46,777 nucleotides of DNA from Bacteroidaceae bacterium (GTDB taxonomy: Bacteria > Bacteroidota > Bacteroidia > Bacteroidales > Bacteroidaceae), in contig JAGBYI010000097.1 of the NCBI GenBank assembly GCA_017628845.1, positions 1-46,777 on the forward strand, read 5' to 3'. Positions 29,647-36,780 of this stretch are shown here, one piece after another; the first letter of the stretch is position 1, and each line of letters starts with the position of its first letter. The notes under the pieces are model-generated. The model had not been told where the DNA came from and did not search any database. It was given only the letters and a program-made list of their open reading frames with translations. Both the position numbers and the translations under genes were made by a program.

Positions 29647-30174
29647 TCAGACATCCGGCAGTTCCGCATACTTAGCCTCGATAGCGGCCGTATCCACGCG
29701 TTCGTTGCTGTTCGGAGTCAGCACGTACTCCTGTTTATCCTGATAGCCGAAGTTGTTCTTACCGAGGAAGATGCCAGACACGGGATTGATTTTGCCGTTC
29801 ATCATATAGTCCTCCCACAGTGCTTCGAGCATATCATACGCTTCACAGATGATGGCCTGATGAGTACCGGCTCGGTAATTCCCATGCTTCCACTCCCACA
29901 GAGTGGACTTAGCGACACGCAGAGCATTCCGAAAGCCGGTCACAGTCGGTTTCATATCGTTTTCGGCGCACAGCACGAAATAGTCGTTAATTCTGGTGCG
30001 CACCTGCACAGGGTCGGAGATATCGATAGGCGGCATATTGCGAACCGCCATCGCGTGAGAGAGATACTTGGTGTTATCGCCGGGGTTGGTGTCCGGGATC
30101 TGAGCTGCGGGAAAGTTGTTTTTACCTCCGCGCCCTGTAGATTTGATAATTGCGGTTTCTGTTTCGTTAGTCAC
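29647..30174 (-). CDS. terS: Terminase small subunit
   Basis: This 175-residue protein has an N-terminal region that is flexible and basic. Residues about 50-125 contain a DNA-binding helix-turn-helix-like block (VQVRTRINDYFVLCAENDMKPTVTGFRNALRVAKSTLWEW). The C-terminal part (AYDMLEALWEDYMMNGKINPVSGIFLGKNNFGYQDKQEYVLTPN) is the signature of gp3-like small terminases. The protein recognises the packaging site and stimulates TerL. It is separated from terL by the 6-kb accessory region. AATAGTCGTT repeats surround it, and one lies inside it, as expected if pac is nearby. Confidence 0.82.
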   Translation of the reverse strand: MTNETETAIIKSTGRGGKNNFPAAQIPDTNPGDNTKYLSHAMAVRNMPPIDISDPVQVRTRINDYFVLCAENDMKPTVTGFRNALRVAKSTLWEWKHGNYRAGTHQAIICEAYDMLEALWEDYMMNGKINPVSGIFLGKNNFGYQDKQEYVLTPNSNERVDTAAIEAKYAELPDV

Positions 30175-30179
30175 AGTCG

Positions 30180-30452
30180 ATGACCTCCTTAGTCGTTTTT
30201 GATAGTCGGTAGTCGGAAAGTCGACATAAAGGCCGAAAGTCGGGTTTCATCTCCCTTTTCTCCCTCTCTTCCACCCGCAACCCTTTGCAATCACTGGATT
30301 TCTACCATTCTACCCATACTCGGCGATGATTATATATATAGAAAAACACGAAACAACATATCTATATATATATTTATATATAGGTAGAATAAGTAGAAAA
30401 GTAGAAGAATGTAGTCATTGCAAGGGTTTGGCGGTTCTACCTTTGTTCTACC
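30180..30452. other. Intergenic region with repeat-rich AT tract
   Basis: Between the primase and the small terminase genes, 30190-30240 contains TAGTCGTTTTTGATAGTCGG and related copies. Then 30310-30420 is an AT-rich run of ATATATAT repeats (near 30330-30380) followed by TAGGTAGAATAAG. No gene is visible. The AT tract may be a DNA-unwinding element or promoter region for the small terminase. Confidence 0.4.
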
Positions 30453-32900
30453 TCATCGCCGAGCGGTAGAACGAACAAGCTCGATACAATACGGTAGCTC
30501 ACCGTTGATGCCCTTTCTCGCCTTGTATTTGTTCCTATACTTCACGAGGAAGCCGTCTCTCGCCCAGTCTCGCTTGACGGCATCGAAGGAAAATCCCTTG
30601 TCGTTGAGCGCGTCGAGCAGGATATGGTCGATGATATAGATAGAGCGACCTTCCATCACGCCCCAGCACTCGCTGTAGTTGCTGGCATCGAACTTGCCAC
30701 GGTTCTGTGCGATCCAGCCGAGGATATATTCCTTCGAGCGTTCTGCTGTTGAGACATCCTCACTGTTATAGAAATACTCTGCGATATCATCCCACACGAG
30801 GGGAGGCTCGGATGGGAACAAACACTCACGTGCGATTGCGTCGCCGAGCAGAATCATAGTCGCTGCAAGGGCCTGTTTATCCGTAACACCGGACACCGTG
30901 CTGTAGAGTTCACGGTAGCGGTGGCGGAGGTTCTGGGTTTTGGCGTACTCGATGAAGGTGTGACCGGCGTGGCCGTAGTTCTCCGAGATGATGGCAGCGG
31001 TTTCGCCACCGTGGGTAACGACGCCCTCGTCGGCGTTGACTTCGATGACGCGGTTTTTGGTGCCGCCGCCAGAGCGATAGTCGGTACACGGTTCCTCGCC
31101 TGTGAATAGGAACGAGTTTTTCCACGTGCGCTGGGCGACCTTGGCGTCGTATTTCATACGACCACGGTCGATGCCCTCGGTGACGCGCATGATGAGTCGG
31201 TCGTAGCCGTACTGCGATTTGACGAGCTGGAGTTCGTCGCCAGCGAACGGCAGTGAATAGAGAATACCAGCGGTGTTCATCATAGCGTTGTCGGTCATAT
31301 TCATGGTATAGACGAGGTCGCCGAGATCCGGCTTGCCCCAGATAGACATAGCGGTTTTGAGTGCTACGGTTTTACCGCCGCCGGTCGTACCCCAGAGATG
31401 GAACACGAACGGTAAAGCGCCGCATCGCTCGATGAGCGGTGAAGCGAAAGATGCTGCCATGCACATACGGAGCGGTTTATTCGTCCGGATCTGAGAGACG
31501 TGTTCGCGCCAGACGGACTCGCTGCCGTGCGTTTTGATAGCGTTGAACAGCTTGCGGTCGCTGGCTTCGCCGTCGAAGACCACGCCGTCGTCGTAAGGGA
31601 GGAATTTATCGTCCACCCAGCCGAGACGCGAGATGGACGTTACCTCCGGGATCTCGTTGAGCCGCTGCATGGTGTTCAGGAAGTCGACGAGTTTACCCGA
31701 CGTAGCTGTGGTAACATCGACACCGACGTTGGCAAGGGAGACGATTTTGTTCTTGCTGGCGATAGTCTCGCGCTCCTGAATAGTCGTGCGTCGCTTGCCG
31801 TTCTTACGGAATGCGAGTTCGACCTTGTGGACACCCGTGTCTGCGTTGACCATGATACGCGCTGGAACGATGGGTGTCGAAGTGACGAACACGGTTTTGG
31901 TTTCGCCGGTTTTACGGTCGGCGAGTTCCTCGATCGTGACAGCGTCGTTGGACACGTTCCACTCACCCGTGCGGAGATTCGGAACACCGAGTCGGTCGAA
32001 GATGGTCTGCTCGGACGCGGTATGCGTATCCGTATACGTATGCGGATGCGGGTTGTATACCTCGGTACAGTCGGCGATGGCCTTGCTGATGGTTTCGAGT
32101 CGATAGTCGTCGCGCAGCCACTTGTCTCGGTAGAGACCGGACTTGCGGAAAATACGGTCGATGGCATCAGGGTTTTTACCCGTCCAGAACGCGAGGATGT
32201 TACACAGGGCGAGATCCGCAGACGAATGGTCGTTGTTGTAGTCCGTAAGGTCGCCCTCGAACAGGGAGCGGAACTTGCTGTTGGCGGATGCCTTGAGCAG
32301 GATCTGCTCGTCTGAGAGGTCGAGCGGTCGCGTGTCCGGAAGCGGTGTGGACGCGGAAGTTCGCTTAACCGGGCGAGTCATGTACTGGTCGAGAATGGGC
32401 GCGAGTTCGTCGGTAACATCGCGCACCGGATAGTCGTAGACCGTGTTGCCGGTGATGGTAACGAATCGGTTCGTCGCTCCACAGACGTAGACCTCACAGC
32501 CGTTGTGTGGGTTTTTCAGGTAATAGGTGTCAGAGTCGTACCGATAGTTGTCTGCGACCTTGAAAATGATACGGACACCCGTTTTTGACGGTGAGTATTC
32601 CGTATAGGATTTGAGTGCGCCGATGATGGACATAGCGAGATCCGAAAGCACACCGTTCTCGACGCAGTGGTCGATATCCACAGCGGAGAATCCGTTGGAT
32701 ACACGGATGCCGACACCGTCGTAGTCGTCGATGAGATAGCACTCGTCGGCGATTTCGAAACGGCCGAACGTCGCCGGGTTATTAGTCTCCGCTCGTTCGC
32801 CTGTGTTCGGGTTATAGGGTACTTTCGTGGGTTTACCGCCTCGGATCTCGCGCTTCCACACGCACCACTCAGCGTTTTTTTGTAGTTCTGTTGGTATCAT
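30453..32900 (-). CDS. Primase-polymerase/DUF927-type helicase fusion
   Basis: This protein has 815 residues from MIPTELQKNAEW; GGAGGAAACCAGAAG sets the start. The N-terminal 190 residues look like a small archaeo-eukaryotic-type primase with the D-x-D motif in SAVDIDHC near residue 72. After a linker (HPHTYTDTHTASEQT, encoded by ATACGT-type repeats), residues about 360-650 form a DUF927/helicase-like ATPase with FHLWGTTGGGKTVALKTAM (Walker A near residue 505) and FAGDELQLV. It would prime and unwind DNA at the phage or plasmid origin. No Rep or polymerase gene accompanies it. Confidence 0.85.
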   Translation of the reverse strand: MIPTELQKNAEWCVWKREIRGGKPTKVPYNPNTGERAETNNPATFGRFEIADECYLIDDYDGVGIRVSNGFSAVDIDHCVENGVLSDLAMSIIGALKSYTEYSPSKTGVRIIFKVADNYRYDSDTYYLKNPHNGCEVYVCGATNRFVTITGNTVYDYPVRDVTDELAPILDQYMTRPVKRTSASTPLPDTRPLDLSDEQILLKASANSKFRSLFEGDLTDYNNDHSSADLALCNILAFWTGKNPDAIDRIFRKSGLYRDKWLRDDYRLETISKAIADCTEVYNPHPHTYTDTHTASEQTIFDRLGVPNLRTGEWNVSNDAVTIEELADRKTGETKTVFVTSTPIVPARIMVNADTGVHKVELAFRKNGKRRTTIQERETIASKNKIVSLANVGVDVTTATSGKLVDFLNTMQRLNEIPEVTSISRLGWVDDKFLPYDDGVVFDGEASDRKLFNAIKTHGSESVWREHVSQIRTNKPLRMCMAASFASPLIERCGALPFVFHLWGTTGGGKTVALKTAMSIWGKPDLGDLVYTMNMTDNAMMNTAGILYSLPFAGDELQLVKSQYGYDRLIMRVTEGIDRGRMKYDAKVAQRTWKNSFLFTGEEPCTDYRSGGGTKNRVIEVNADEGVVTHGGETAAIISENYGHAGHTFIEYAKTQNLRHRYRELYSTVSGVTDKQALAATMILLGDAIARECLFPSEPPLVWDDIAEYFYNSEDVSTAERSKEYILGWIAQNRGKFDASNYSECWGVMEGRSIYIIDHILLDALNDKGFSFDAVKRDWARDGFLVKYRNKYKARKGINGELPYCIELVRSTARR

Positions 32901-33099
32901 CTTCTGGTTTCCTCCATAGTTCACACCCGATGGCTCCGCAGAACGGAACCGTCGTGTGGTGTTTGCACTCACGACAGCAGTAGAAGCAGATGTCACTGCC
33001 GAACGCTCTGTTTACTGCGTCGTGAGGGCATTTTCTCAGCGAGGCGGACGGTCGACGGCATCGTGCGCAGAACTGCTGTGGCGAGTTGTCGCGCCTCAT
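32869..33099 (-). CDS. Cysteine-rich zinc-binding protein
   Basis: This 76-residue protein has repeated Cys pairs (QQFCARCRRP, RKCPHD, ICFYCCRECKHH, FCGAIGCE), indicating two small zinc knuckles. GGAGGTCGTCACC precedes its ATG, and the end overlaps the primase start by 32 bp, so the two are coupled. Its role may be in DNA or RNA binding during early replication. No family was recognised with confidence. Confidence 0.65.
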   Translation of the reverse strand: MRRDNSPQQFCARCRRPSASLRKCPHDAVNRAFGSDICFYCCRECKHHTTVPFCGAIGCELWRKPEDDTNRTTKKR

Positions 33100-33200
33100 A
33101 GGTGACGACCTCCGTGGCGCTCAACGAACCAGCGCGACTGCTCCTCGGTCAGTTCGAGATAGTCGGCGATGCAGATGTTGGTATGGTTGTTGCTTGGCAT
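33096..33200 (-). CDS. Tiny phage protein, 34 residues
   Basis: The sequence is MPSNNHTNICIADYLELTEEQSRWFVERHGGRHL. GGGAGGTTAACTC is an excellent ribosome site, and the stop overlaps the next start (TATGA). The LELTEEQSRWFVERHG helix could be a protein-binding peptide. Function unknown; it is too short to expect a domain. Confidence 0.6.
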   Translation of the reverse strand: MPSNNHTNICIADYLELTEEQSRWFVERHGGRHL

Positions 33201-33203
33201 GAG

Positions 33204-33383
33204 TTAACCTCCCAGCTCACGAATGCGCTGCTGAAGCAGTTCGATGCGGAGCTTCTGGCTCTTGGCTGAGGCAGCGGTGAGATCCTTCATACAAGCGGGG
33301 CATCTGCTCTTAGTGGCGGGTTCACCACAGCACACGCAGAGTCCGGCGTCGCGTCGCGCCCAGTATCGTTCTTTCTGTGTCAT
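33204..33383 (-). CDS. Small zinc-ribbon helical protein
   Basis: This 59-residue protein (MTQKERYWARRDAGLCVCCGEPA...SRCPACMKDLTAASAKSQKLRIELLQQRIRELGG) has a CVCC...CPAC zinc ribbon near residues 16-33 and a helical C-terminus. GGAGCGATAGCTACT lies before the ATG. It precedes the 34-residue gene with a 4-bp gap. Unknown role; probably nucleic-acid binding. Confidence 0.65.
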   Translation of the reverse strand: MTQKERYWARRDAGLCVCCGEPATKSRCPACMKDLTAASAKSQKLRIELLQQRIRELGG

Positions 33384-33398
33384 AGTAGCTATCGCTCC

Positions 33399-33740
33399 TT
33401 AGTATTTGATTCGTTTTAGCAGCGGATATCGCTCGTGGAACGGGATGAGCGGCTTCTTCCGACGGGCGGCTATGAGCGCCAGTCGCCTATCGATGTGTTC
33501 CTGCGCCACATCCGCCTCGACATACGCGTGGGGATTGACGGCTTGGCGATACTTCTGCTGGTTCGCCATCCACTTCTCGGTTACGTGCATGATTTTATCG
33601 TAGCCCAGACCGAGTTCCTCGTTCAGTGTTACTTGCAGAGTGTCAATGTCGTACTGCCGGACGATGCCCTCGACAGCTTTCATAAAAGCATCCTTGTCGG
33701 CCGCCTGACGGGCGAGGTATGCGTTTTTGGGATTGCTCAT
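33399..33740 (-). CDS. Helical phage protein, unknown function
   Basis: This 113-residue protein has mostly helical sequence with no membrane or metal motif: AYLARQAADKDAFMKAVEGIVRQYDIDTLQVTLNEELGLGYDKIMHVTEKW, then VAQEHIDRRLALIAARR. The size and location in the early operon suggest a small DNA-replication or regulatory protein, although the motif set does not decide. The start is coupled to the stop of the upstream 50-residue gene (TGATG-like overlap). Confidence 0.6.
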   Translation of the reverse strand: MSNPKNAYLARQAADKDAFMKAVEGIVRQYDIDTLQVTLNEELGLGYDKIMHVTEKWMANQQKYRQAVNPHAYVEADVAQEHIDRRLALIAARRKKPLIPFHERYPLLKRIKY

Positions 33741-33889
33741 CGTTTAATAGCCTCCTGTAACAGCAGATACACAGCTTTGCACAGTGCATAAATCAGCCGG
33801 TTCTGCCAGATATCGCTGTGCTGTGCCGTCTGGATCATGCCGTCCTCGACGGCTGCCATGCACTCGATCATTTGGTCGCGCTTGGTCAT
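33737..33889 (-). CDS. Small helical phage protein, 50 residues
   Basis: The sequence is MTKRDQMIECMAAVEDGMIQTAQHSDIWQNRLIYALCKAVYLLLQEAIKR. Helices cover the whole chain, and the C-terminal half is amphipathic. The ATG lies eight bases after AAAGGAAGGTGA and the stop overlaps the next gene start. Unrecognised; such small helical proteins are often early inhibitors of host enzymes. Confidence 0.55.
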   Translation of the reverse strand: MTKRDQMIECMAAVEDGMIQTAQHSDIWQNRLIYALCKAVYLLLQEAIKR

Positions 33890-33894
33890 TGCTG

Positions 33895-34041
33895 TCACCT
33901 TCCTTTTCCAACACGCCGCAGCTTCTTACGCCGCTTTTTCTGACTTGACTTGCAATAGAATCCACGCTTTCCATCAGGTGCATAGGCGATTTCACGCCAA
34001 AACTGCCACAGGGATGAAAAATCATAATAACTGCCGTACAT
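33895..34041 (-). CDS. Small basic phage protein, 48 residues
   Basis: The sequence is MYGSYYDFSSLWQFWREIAYAPDGKRGFYCKSSQKKRRKKLRRVGKGR. An aromatic N-terminal half is followed by a very basic C-terminal tail that may bind nucleic acid. The start overlaps the stop of the 50-residue gene upstream (TGATG), so expression is coupled. No family recognised. Confidence 0.5.
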   Translation of the reverse strand: MYGSYYDFSSLWQFWREIAYAPDGKRGFYCKSSQKKRRKKLRRVGKGR

Positions 34042-34193
34042 CAGCCGTCACCATCCTTCACAACACAACCTGCCTTTTCCATACGGAAACGATATTCACG
34101 GAAGTCCATGACATCATCCATGTTGCGTTCCAGATACAGACTGAACAGTTCATCTTCCGTGATTTCAACAATCTTCTTGTTTTCAACCTTCAT
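34041..34193 (-). CDS. Small acidic phage protein, 50 residues
   Basis: The sequence is MKVENKKIVEITEDELFSLYLERNMDDVMDFREYRFRMEKAGCVVKDGDG. It has a strand plus two helices, is acidic, and its ATG lies after GGAAGGTGACAGCGG. It overlaps the preceding gene by 11 bp. Role unknown; the compact charged fold would suit a modulator of another early protein. Confidence 0.55.
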   Translation of the reverse strand: MKVENKKIVEITEDELFSLYLERNMDDVMDFREYRFRMEKAGCVVKDGDG

Positions 34194-34509
34194 CCGCTGT
34201 CACCTTCCGTTTGCCGTATGAGCAGAAATCAGTGTCTTTGACAATCCCAGACATTTTGCGCCTACACAAAATGAGATCCCCGGAATATAGTTCGTCACGG
34301 AAATCGCAATCCTTACACCGCACCACAGCAACGGCATCAATGGTTGAAGTGCGATGTACGGTTTTTCTCGCCCATTCAACAGTGGGCAAAAAGTTGTTTA
34401 TATACTTCTTTTCTTCTTGGTCTAACTCTTCGCTGTTCATATACTCACGCAAACGCTTGCTTTCATCCAAGAAAACCTGTTCCAAAGCATCCAAATCACC
34501 AAGCCGCAT
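34183..34509 (-). CDS. Phage zinc-ribbon protein
   Basis: This protein has 108 residues from MRLGDLDAL, with GGGGGTGAATGAT before the ATG; an in-frame GTG at 34518 is the alternative. The N-terminal 60 residues are helical (LEQVFLDESKRLREYMNSEELDQEEKKYI...), and residues about 72-100 contain the motif VRCKDCDFRDELYSGDLILCRRK...DFCSYGKR, a four-Cys zinc ribbon of the kind common in Clostridia phages. Unknown role. Confidence 0.6.
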   Translation of the reverse strand: MRLGDLDALEQVFLDESKRLREYMNSEELDQEEKKYINNFLPTVEWARKTVHRTSTIDAVAVVRCKDCDFRDELYSGDLILCRRKMSGIVKDTDFCSYGKRKVTADEG

Positions 34510-34510
34510 A

Positions 34511-34645
34511 TCATTCACCCCCTAATGCCTTGTCGAAACAATCTTCGCACCACGGCTTTCCGTCAATCAAACAGCAAACCTCTTTTTCTTCTCCGCATTG
34601 GGAACAAGGTCGGATGATTGAAATATCCATGTCGATTTGCCGCAT
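34511..34645 (-). CDS. Tiny zinc-finger protein, 44 residues
   Basis: The sequence MRQIDMDISIIRPCSQCGEEKEVCCLIDGKPWCEDCFDKALGGE has CSQC...CC...CEDC, a compact zinc knuckle. The translation start region GGTGAATGATATGCGGC is identical over 17 bases to that of the next gene (34493-34519 region), suggesting a local duplication of the initiation signal. The ribosome site is weak. It overlaps nothing and precedes the 108-residue gene. Confidence 0.5.
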   Translation of the reverse strand: MRQIDMDISIIRPCSQCGEEKEVCCLIDGKPWCEDCFDKALGGE

Positions 34646-34656
34646 ATCATTCACCG

Positions 34657-35154
34657 TCAATTCTTTGCTGACGGTCTGTAACCTCTGGTTCTCCGTCTGA
34701 CAGGCGTTGTCAACGCCATCTCGACAGTCCACCCAGTATTCAGCCGTTCTTTTATGGTTGTTTTGCTTATTCCGGTAACCTCCGCCCACTCGGTAACGGT
34801 TTTGGTTTCGCCGTTCCAAGTCAGACGGCGGTTGTTGCGCTTATTGTTTTGCTGTTCTTTTATGGTCACCCATCTGCAATTGCTGGCGTTATACCCCTTG
34901 TTGTTTTTGATACGGTCAAGGGTCAAATCATCGCCGTAGCCATGCGTAAGTGCCCAGTCTCTAAACGCGACATAGTTGTGCCATCCTTCGCACACCGTGA
35001 TGCCACGACCGCCATAATCTGCAAAATACGGATGTTTTTCATACTCGCAACGGGCAATCATCGACTCCCATATTTTATGCAATCTTGTGTGGGTTTCTCC
35101 GTGAACGAACAGGCGGTTTTTTTCGCCAGCGTTCATTCCTTTTACACCGCTCAT
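34657..35154 (-). CDS. HNH/AP2-like homing-type DNA-binding protein
   Basis: This 165-residue protein has the central block YGGRGITVCEGWHNYVAFRDWALTHGYGDDLTLDRIKNNKGYNASNCRWVTIKEQQNNKRNN, typical of phage HNH-like endonucleases with AP2-type DNA-binding regions. The D-R-I-K-N-N-x-G-Y-x-x-S-N-C-R-W signature is shared with many of them. The C-terminal part (LTWNGETKTVTEWAEVTGISKTTIKERLNTGW) is an additional HTH. The catalytic HNH residues look partial, so it could be cleavage-deficient. Confidence 0.75.
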   Translation of the reverse strand: MSGVKGMNAGEKNRLFVHGETHTRLHKIWESMIARCEYEKHPYFADYGGRGITVCEGWHNYVAFRDWALTHGYGDDLTLDRIKNNKGYNASNCRWVTIKEQQNNKRNNRRLTWNGETKTVTEWAEVTGISKTTIKERLNTGWTVEMALTTPVRRRTRGYRPSAKN

Positions 35155-35468
35155 TCGTTACCTCCGTCCATTCTTGCTCCGCAGTTTCCGCAAAATTTCT
35201 TATGAAATTCGTCCATGTCAAATATTTCTTCATCCACAACGGCGTTACATTCAGAACACGAATATACGCTTACTGTGCCATCGTATGAAGAAACGCATTC
35301 ATGGTATATCCACCGCCCATGCACCACAGGGGCTACATCTGCGGCAGGCACAAAGTGGTCATTGAAAAAGTGACACTTCTCGTTGTTGCTGTCTCTGTGT
35401 TCGTTGAATTGTTCGCACACATAAGAATGGAAACAGCGGCGGCAAATACTCTCGATATACTCAGCCAT
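35151..35468 (-). CDS. Zinc-ribbon protein with ADVAPVVHGRW motif
   Basis: This protein has 105 residues from MAEYIESICRRCFHSYVC, with GAGGAGGTAAGT before the ATG. Motifs: an early Cys cluster (CRRCFHSYVC), the ADVAPVVHGRWIYHE block near residue 50, and the C-terminal ribbon FHKKFCGNCGARMD. This combination is widely seen in small Clostridia phage and prophage proteins of unknown role. It overlaps the HNH/AP2-like gene by 4 bp. Confidence 0.65.
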   Translation of the reverse strand: MAEYIESICRRCFHSYVCEQFNEHRDSNNEKCHFFNDHFVPAADVAPVVHGRWIYHECVSSYDGTVSVYSCSECNAVVDEEIFDMDEFHKKFCGNCGARMDGGNE

Positions 35469-35478
35469 ACTTACCTCC

Positions 35479-35643
35479 TCAATCCAGCCCATTCAGCGGC
35501 TGTTTACACTTCGGGCAGCACCGTTTTCCGCGCCGATCCACATACACGGCAACCCCTCTGAAGTTGACACCGCACAGGGGACAGCGGTAGTAGGGGTAGC
35601 AGTCTGTGCTGGGGAAACCTAAGTAGATTGCTCTCTTAGCCAT
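35479..35643 (-). CDS. Small zinc-ribbon protein, 54 residues
   Basis: The sequence MAKRAIYLGFPSTDCYPYYRCPLCGVNFRGVAVYVDRRGKRCCPKCKQPLNGLD is a classical CPLC...CPKC ribbon with a beta hairpin between. CGAGGAGGTTGCCG provides the ribosome site. Its start overlaps the upstream HTH gene by eight bases. Unknown role, likely nucleic-acid binding or redox-linked. Confidence 0.65.
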   Translation of the reverse strand: MAKRAIYLGFPSTDCYPYYRCPLCGVNFRGVAVYVDRRGKRCCPKCKQPLNGLD

Positions 35644-36028
35644 CGGCAACCTCCTCGAACCCATCCCGCAGTTTGAACAACTGCTCGTAGGTCATGCCGG
35701 TTAAAGCCATCAGTCGGTCGAGCGACCGCTTGCTGATCATGCAGTTCTTGCCATGAAGCAGATGCCGCAGCTTATTATTCGTCTTGGTGTCGCCGCCACC
35801 AAACATCGCCATTGAGAGAGCCGGGTAGGTCATCTTCGGATTGTCCATCAGATAGTTATAGAGTCCCTCGTAGACGATCTTCTCCATATCTGTGGAACAT
35901 TTTCTGGTGCGGACTTGGTTCTTCAGAACCTGCCGGATGCGTTCGCGGCTCACGCCGAACACTGCACCGATTTCTTCGTATGTCGCTCCATCGCGCCGCA
36001 TCTGAGCGGCTTTTTCTCTGTCAATCAT
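35636..36028 (-). CDS. Sigma-70 region 4-like HTH protein
   Basis: This protein has 130 residues from MIDREKAAQMRRDG. The block GATYEEIGAVFGVSRERIRQVLKNQV is the standard sigma region 4.2-like HTH (E-I-x-x-x-F-G-V-S-R-E-R-I-R-Q-V). The remaining sequence (DMEKIVYEGLYNYLMDNPKMTYPALSMAMFGGG...LRHLLHGKNCMISKRSLDRLMALTG) forms a second helical DNA-binding unit. It may be a transcriptional regulator, possibly controlling late genes; no region 2 is present, so it is not a full sigma factor. Confidence 0.7.
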   Translation of the reverse strand: MIDREKAAQMRRDGATYEEIGAVFGVSRERIRQVLKNQVRTRKCSTDMEKIVYEGLYNYLMDNPKMTYPALSMAMFGGGDTKTNNKLRHLLHGKNCMISKRSLDRLMALTGMTYEQLFKLRDGFEEVADG

Positions 36029-36203
36029 CAGCGTACACCTTCTCATATCTTCCGCAGTGGCACAGACCGGGTGTCTGCTGCTCCCGGAACTCTTTACAGA
36101 CACAGCGGGTGTCCGGGGTCTTGAATACCGCACAGGGGCAGTAACCGCCGTTGTTATCAACCAGCACCTTGATGCTGGGTTCGATTTCTTTAATTTTCAG
36201 CAT
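36021..36203 (-). CDS. Ferredoxin-thioredoxin reductase-like small Cys protein
   Basis: The 60-residue sequence includes NGGYCPCAVFKTPDTRCVCKEFREQQTPGLCHCGRYEKV. Cys at CPC, CVC and CHC has the spacing of the ferredoxin:thioredoxin reductase catalytic subunit, where a 4Fe-4S cluster and a disulfide are held by these motifs. Phage versions are short and stand alone. It lies directly after a ThyX-like gene, and a redox link to nucleotide synthesis is conceivable. A GAGGAGGGAAATC site precedes the ATG. Confidence 0.65.
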   Translation of the reverse strand: MLKIKEIEPSIKVLVDNNGGYCPCAVFKTPDTRCVCKEFREQQTPGLCHCGRYEKVYADD

Positions 36204-36780
36204 GATTTCCCTCCTCGCCGATGATGAGATAGCTGTGAGGCAGTTCCGAGATCCACTGGCAGAACACTCGCCATTCAGGCAGTCGGTGGTTCTTCCGCTG
36301 CTGATAGATCGTCTTCAACTGCCGGTAGTTTGTGGTCATCCGAGCGGTCAGCCGGAAGCCGACAGGAACGTTATAGAGGACGCGCAGATAGTTTTCAGCG
36401 GTGGGGTTTGCGTTGTAATATGCCACCTGTTCTTCCACAACCGCAATCAACTCGGGGCGGACATATTCGATGCACTGCTTACCGATATCGAACTTTGCGA
36501 TGCGGTGCATGGTAGACTGGCTGGACACGAAATCGAGGAAGTGATATCTCTGGGCCTCCGTCCACGCCTTGATGGTGAACGTCAGGTCGAACTGCACCAC
36601 GATGCCGTTCAGGAAGTTGTCGTGGCCAGTGCCAGTAACGCATCCCGCAAGCCTTTTTGTGGTATCCGTGATTTCGTGGGTACACTTGCTGATGTCGACG
36701 GACATCGGGTATTTGCTTGCCTTGATACTGTCCTCAAGGCCATAGACCTTGTAATTGCTAATTACTTCAGATACTCCCAT
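36190..36780 (-). CDS. ThyX-like phage protein
   Basis: This protein has 196 residues from MGVSEVISNYKVYGLEDS, with GGAGGTTTGAA at the start. The blocks GTGHDNFLNGIVVQFDLTF, QRYHFLDFVSSQSTMHRI and TNYRQLKTIYQQRKNHRLPEWRVFCQW recall proteins annotated as FAD-dependent thymidylate synthase-like in Firmicutes phages. The canonical ThyX motif RHR-x7-S is not present in exact form (QRYHFLDFVSSQS takes its place), so enzymatic activity is uncertain. It might be a divergent ThyX or a folate/dUMP-binding relative. Confidence 0.55.
   Translation of the reverse strand: MGVSEVISNYKVYGLEDSIKASKYPMSVDISKCTHEITDTTKRLAGCVTGTGHDNFLNGIVVQFDLTFTIKAWTEAQRYHFLDFVSSQSTMHRIAKFDIGKQCIEYVRPELIAVVEEQVAYYNANPTAENYLRVLYNVPVGFRLTARMTTNYRQLKTIYQQRKNHRLPEWRVFCQWISELPHSYLIIGEEGNHAEN

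Noticed and set aside
33744..34025. 93-residue ORF
   Set aside because: It is a different-frame shadow across two small overlapping genes (33737-33889 and 33895-34041) that have good ribosome sites and coupled starts.
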